From contig JAVHNS010000002.1 in NCBI GenBank assembly GCA_036872755.1, positions 4,340,001 through 4,404,000 on the forward strand: a stretch of 64,000 bases of DNA. The letters run 5' to 3'. This document shows positions 59,263 to 64,000 of the stretch, piece by piece. A model generated the notes under the pieces. It was not told the DNA's origin. It did not search any database and saw nothing but the letters and a program-made list of their open reading frames with translations. A program made the position numbers and the translations under genes. Source of the stretch: Orbilia blumenaviensis (Eukaryota > Ascomycota > Orbiliomycetes > Orbiliales > Orbiliaceae). Positions within the stretch are counted from its first letter, which is position 1. Every line of letters starts with the position of its first letter.

Positions 59263-61364
59263 CTAGGCCGTTTCGGCCAAACTTTCTCTCCTGTGTTTCA
59301 TCTCCTCTGGAGTCAATGGCTCAACCTTATCTTGGTCAGCGAACATCTTACCAACTGGTAGCTGGTTGAGTTCATGTTCCTGTGCGTCCAATCCTCTAAA
59401 TTGGACCCAAAACAAAGTTCCACCGACAGCGGCTATAATAGCGACCGAACCATAATTCCACACCAAAAGCGGGTCTTCGGATAAACTGACGAAAGCCTCA
59501 CCAATAGCGGCAGATATCGCATTGGTAAACAAAAATACAGACATGACAAGAGATCGCATGTTTTTTGGAGCCTTCGTGAATGCATACTCGAGACCCGTGA
59601 TGGAGGCAAAGATTTCCGAGAGGGCTATCAGGACGTAGGAACCGGTTTGAGCCCATACATTAATGTCACTGGGTTCGCAGCCTTTCCCGGCCGCGTAGCG
59701 GCCACATTCAGAGTGTTTATATCTAAAAAGGCGGTTAGCACGTGTCAAAAATTCCATTCATGTTGGACGTGAGGGGCTTACATATAATATTGAATTAGAC
59801 AAGCCCAGATCATGGCAGCAGCGCCGGTATAGAAGCCAAATGTAATTCTCTTCAATGCAGTGAAATTAATACCAGCTTTTCGGAGAGCAGGGTAAATAAA
59901 AATATCACAAATAGGAATTAGTATAATCAAAGCAAGAGGGTCTAAATTGTTGACGATATCGTTGGGGAGGCCATTGAGTTTCATGACAGCGGCCTGAGAA
60001 ACGAGATTATTGTTGATCTGGTTGTAACAGAGCCACCAGAGTGGTAACCAAACAAAGACGGAACAGGCGTGGAAGCCGCGGCGGACTTCGTCGACCCATG
60101 CATCGTCGAATGTCATCCAGCTTGGGCGGTTCGCCGGGGTTATATTGGATGGCTTGGCGGTTTCCCACATGGTCCCATCGTTCAAGTGCTTGAAACTGTG
60201 CTAATTAGATTGAAGTGCTTATCATTGGGAATCTGAGGAGACTTACGTCTGCACGGGGTTTAGGTGCCATCTGCCTTTTTGAGCGAAAACAAAAGTCTGC
60301 ATAGCCTTTGAGAGAACACTCCCTTGTGGTGGAGATCGAACATAACGTTTTCTGCATATGAAGAGAACAACTGGGCAGAGGCAGAAGACGAGAGTTGGCA
60401 ATAGGAAAGATAACCAAAAGCCAACATACTTCTCAGCGTAGACCATGGTAATCTAATAGTACGAAGATTAGTATACTTCCGACTGGTATTTACATCTATG
60501 CTAGGATTGGGGGTATATGTACCTGTCCGATCAATGCACCAATATTGATCATAAGATAGAAGTACATGTATATCCTGGAGGAGGTAACTGCAGGATCGAC
60601 AATGACCCTTTCACCAGATGGAAGAGTATCAACCCTCAGGTATGTGTTTTTGCTTTGCTCAGCAACCAATGGCGAAATATTGGCTTTGAAGCCACCAGTA
60701 CCAATGCCCATGATAATGATAGCAACGGCGAAACAGCCAAGGGCCCCATCTGGGTGATCGATGACGGTGGGAACAGCAGAGACAACCAGCAAAACATGGC
60801 CAACCATTGCAACAGCGACAGCTACACAAATTGTCTTGTAACGACCCCAGTACGTGTCGGCGACGTAGGCGCCGAATAAGGGTAGGAGGTACACCCAGAA
60901 CGTGTTGAATGTACCCAAGCCGGTAGAAGCTCGCTGTCCACGCCCTAATGCGCCGGATTGGCCATCATGACCACCAGCGCCCGTCCGTGAGCCTTCCGGG
61001 CGGCTTTGTTGGATGAAATTGGTGACTTTTATTCATTAGCAATCCACCGCAGTTCGATGCGTTGCATTGTATGGATTCACTTACAGACAACGGTTGTTCC
61101 GTAGTACGAGAACCGCTCGCACAATTCTACAAAGGCAACAGTGTATGCGTTCCATGGGATCTTGTCGGAGACATGACGCAAAGTGCGGATTTCTTCTTCT
61201 GTAGGAGCATCTTCCTCCTCGCGCTCGAAGGCGCCGTGGTTTTTGTCATGGCCATCGTAGACTGGAGGAACTTGCGCTGTGGTATGCTCGTGCTTCTCAT
61301 CAAGGGGAAGCGCTAATGCAGGGTCGTGCTTGGCTCTAAAGGCGACGTCGTCTGGCTGGCTCAT
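59263..61364 (-). CDS. ptr2: PTR2/POT-family proton-coupled di/tripeptide transporter, 620 aa
   Basis: Exons are 61364..61085, 61025..60523, 60452..60247, 60195..59782 and 59722..59263, and all joints keep frame. The start is the ATG giving MSQPDDVAFRA. The ATG at 61484 would add 40 residues that do not resemble the family. The N-terminal 90 residues are acidic and cytosolic. 'FVELCERFSYYG' is the POT helix-1 signature with the ExxER proton-coupling motif, 'GTGGFKANISPLVAEQ' is the helix-4/5 signature and 'FYLMINIGALIGQ' is the third. About 12 membrane helices are expected, with a large extracellular loop near 'HSECGRYAAGKGCEP'. It should import di- and tripeptides at the plasma membrane, which would complement extracellular proteases. 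Confidence 0.95.
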
Positions 61365-62734
61365 TGTGAGGGAGGTATGTGAGTTGTTCGAGTGATCAGC
61401 TCCTGTCAAGCTGGTAAGGGTATGCCCGCAATTTCTTCTCAGAAGACAACTGTTGGGAAAATTGGGGTCGATGAGACCAGCCAAATATTATATTTCTAAC
61501 GGTTGTGAAGAATTTTCTGTAGATTGGGCCCTGGATGGGTCGCTCGACTTATACTCCAAACTTAGTATTTATAGTTCGAGAAGAATGTCTCTGCAGTGAA
61601 ACTTCACACCAAAGAGCTAGGTTTGGCCCTGATTAGCTTAAACCGGGCACGCGTATTCGTGGCCAATATAATGTATATGAATGTCTCACACCGTATACAT
61701 GGAATGAAAGGCAAATTTTATGATGCGAGAGAGGGTCCTTACTGGACGTGGAAGTAGAACCGAGGGGGGCATCCACGATATGGCCATGCGCTGCAGACAG
61801 AGCTGCAGAGTTAGCACAACGTAAACTGCCAGTTTGGTTCTATTCCTCAATAGTGCCTGGATTCAGCGTGGTGACTTTTACATTTATTCATTGAAGACAA
61901 AATTTCTCCTCTATTTTCTTTTTCCTGTGGGAAAGAGAAATACCCAATAAATTTGAAGTGTAAGGAACCGAAAGCCGGATCATAATGGCCGCATATGACA
62001 TCGACGCAATACCAATATCGACCGACGTTGACACAAACATCGTAAACAACACCAAACGAATTCGAAAACAAGCATTTCCAAGGACTCGCTCCCAGAGAGC
62101 TAAGAGGCCTAAGAATTCCTCAGCATCAGCTTGCTCCTTTCGTGGCCCGTTTCCTCGGAATGCTCTGCCGTTTCTGTGGTGGTCAGATACAAAACATGAC
62201 AAGCCCTGTGTCACGTCGGCTTCAAGGTCGTCGCCCGAAACAGAAGGTCGAAAATGTTCTGCCATATATCTTCGGCGTCAAGGTCGCGTGCATGTGGGTG
62301 GGCTCCACCAATTCCGTGATTTAAGTCGATAGGCAGGCAATGCCTCGTGCATACATATGATGCGAGGGTTACTTCTGGTATCGATAAGAGAAAATCCGTG
62401 GCGCTAGAAGATTTCCGGAAGCTGGTTTTTTGAGGCCAATCCTCGAACCCTGCTCGATCTCAGACAAGGAAGCTCTGCAGTGAGTGGCAGAAAAACTTGT
62501 AGTGAGAGCCGATGGCGACAGCTTCAAGCTATGTAGGGAAATTGCAACGCTGCAAGGTCTGGCAAACGATGCTGCAACCTGATGGTGAAATGGGTTCGTG
62601 CTCTTCGACGTCACTTGGCCGAGAAATGTTTATGTGTGGGGCAGTGATAACAAATGGGGATCAAGTGCGACAGCTGCCTAGCCAGCTAATCTTCTCTCAT
62701 TATCATATCATTGATACCGAGCGAATCCACCCAC

Positions 62735-62758
62735 TTTTTTTTTTTTTTTTTTTTTTTT
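62735..62758. repeat. 24-nt poly-T tract
   Basis: An uninterrupted run of T. Confidence 0.9.
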
Positions 62759-63191
62759 ACGTACGAGACACAGAAAATATCACTGACGGGAGAATGATAC
62801 TCAGATGGGATTGTAATATTAATATGGGCATAGGAGCCAGTTTTCCAAGCGAATTCGAATTCCATGGTGAGTATCAGTTAGGCCCAGCACTTTTGGGTCA
62901 ACATCCTGAGGGAGCTCCACAACACAGGCTCAGGAAGCGACCCTGAAATTTTGAAGCTGGGAGCTGCTAGTAGTATACTGGTAATCTCGGATTGAGCAGG
63001 GGCACATGAATTACTAGATAGAGAGCATACGCCCTCTAAACTTCTCCCCCATATAATTATCTCAATCGGCATCCCCGCTTTGATTTCAGAGTCGGCTAGT
63101 TTTCGTGCTCCATACATGCGCCGTTTTACCGGAGCTGGCAGATAGGTGCGATACGAGAGTCGTGCCGAAGAGCAAACCCGGGAGGGAAGAA

Positions 63192-63193
63192 AA

Positions 63194-63225
<32 letters not shown>

Positions 63226-63227
63226 AA
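63192..63227. repeat. (AAAG)9 microsatellite
   Basis: About nine tandem copies of AAAG, nearly perfect, in a gene-free stretch. Confidence 0.85.
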
Positions 63228-63802
63228 TTGACTGGGGGCGATCATCGAACGAAACGACTTGTGATAGCCCGCCCGCCGTATAGAAATCCGTTATGTTTGC
63301 CTCCGTTGCCGTCTGTAACCGCCAACTATCAGGTCGTCGCGGTGTCACATAGGTCTTCTCCGCTGGTGGGGCGAACGCCACAACCGTCACCCGGCACGTA
63401 CTTGCAGGTACCCCTGTGTAACCATTTTGTGGGTTCTTTTGCCACGTTATAACCGCGGTTCAAAGTTGGTCTCACGACTAGGTGCCTAGCTACCTCCTCG
63501 AGAAATATTTCGGGGCAGCAAAACAGGGTCATGTTGCCATGTTAACTGTCGTATTGATGGATCGATTTCTAAGCCGGTCACTTCTTTCCAGCCTGGAGAA
63601 CATAGACATCTCAAGTGCACGAATATTGGATGCAACTCAGTGTTGTGTTTATTTGCAGGCTGGCCACCGGCCCAATAAAAAGGAATAAATAACCCGTCTA
63701 TGCTGGTCTGTCTATGCCTACAGTCTTAACGACCGCGCCGTTCCGGTATCTATAATAATGCGCCAGATTCCCATGACCTCTATATTTGCCTAATGCCACA
63801 AC

Positions 63803-64000
63803 TTACCATCTTTTAATTTCATTTTCCTTTTGGAAACCTTCAACATCGGCGTCTTCATCCTTCCCAGGCACCATCAATCTTCCTCTCCACACGGCTAACG
63901 GCGTTTGTACCATTAGCATCAACCAAACTGCGCATTCGAGAATCACGAGAGCAGTTCCGACCCACTTCACTGCAGCGCTTGAAAATATATCGCCTAGGAG
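63803..64000 (-). CDS. C-terminal exon of a probable TDT-family (C4-dicarboxylate/sulfite) transporter, partial
   Basis: The minus strand is open from the window edge (64000) to a TAA at 63805..63803. It encodes one hydrophobic helix ('WVGTALVILECAVWLMLMV') after 'FSSAAVK' and a short charged tail ('VWRGRLMVPGKDEDADVEGF'). This resembles the last helix and tail of fungal TDT transporters (malate permease Mae1 or sulfite pump Ssu1), where a 'K.VGT.L..LE..LW' helix is followed by a short 'V..A..G...' tail. A GTAAGT donor overlaps the stop (ATG|GTAAGT), so another exon could follow downstream. Identification from 65 residues is tentative. Confidence 0.45.
   Translation of the reverse strand, partial: LLGDIFSSAAVKWVGTALVILECAVWLMLMVQTPLAVWRGRLMVPGKDEDADVEGFQKENEIKRW

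Larger units (their letters stand above)
61365..63802. other. intergenic region with homopolymer and AAAG repeats
   Basis: This is the promoter of the peptide transporter and 2 kb of sequence without a supported gene. It contains a T run at 62735-62758 and an AAAG microsatellite at 63192-63227. Short open frames on both strands show no domains. Confidence 0.5.

Overview
This is a window of nuclear DNA from a filamentous ascomycete (Pezizomycotina). The evidence is short GT-AG introns (about 50-100 bp, often with a CTAAC-like branch site), widely spaced genes, an AspB/Cdc3-type septin, a GIGYF/Smy2-type GYF protein, a POM33/TMEM33 protein, a PTR2 oligopeptide transporter, a family 7 cellobiohydrolase with a CBM1 tail, and secreted S8 subtilases. 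A cellulose-degrading, protease-rich ascomycete such as an orbiliomycete would fit, but the class is only a guess. Gene models were spliced by hand from reading frame, splice sites and family alignment from memory. No search was run.

Layout. 0-14 kb is conserved core: a partial PLP enzyme (-), a 4.7 kb leader region, the 1,649-residue GYF protein (+) and, convergent to it, POM33/TMEM33 (-). 15-31 kb is sparse and AT-rich. It holds a secreted orphan protein (-), two secreted S8 subtilase paralogues (-), a peroxisomal enoyl-CoA hydratase/isomerase (+) and a 29-copy ATGT microsatellite. 31-36 kb returns to core genes: septin (+) and a quinone-oxidoreductase-like MDR enzyme (+). 38-45 kb has a cysteine-rich orphan (+), a third subtilase (-) and an NAD(P)-binding NmrA-like protein (-). 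47-52 kb has a two-RRM protein, a small membrane protein and a GNAT acetyltransferase (all +). 56-64 kb has cellobiohydrolase I (+), a convergent PTR2 transporter (-) and the C-terminal exon of a probable TDT-family transporter (-).

How the parts relate. The cellobiohydrolase, the subtilases and the peptide transporter fit a saprotrophic or predatory lifestyle that digests polymers outside the cell and imports peptides, but nothing shows that they are co-regulated. The most interesting unit is the subtilase set. Three paralogues share intron positions. Two keep the Asp-His-Ser triad and the oxyanion Asn. The third, at 19.4-21.7 kb, keeps the fold landmarks and the His but has Cys at both the Asp and Ser positions and Ser at the oxyanion position, so it looks like a secreted pseudoprotease. 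It lies beside a secreted orphan with possible Kex2 sites.
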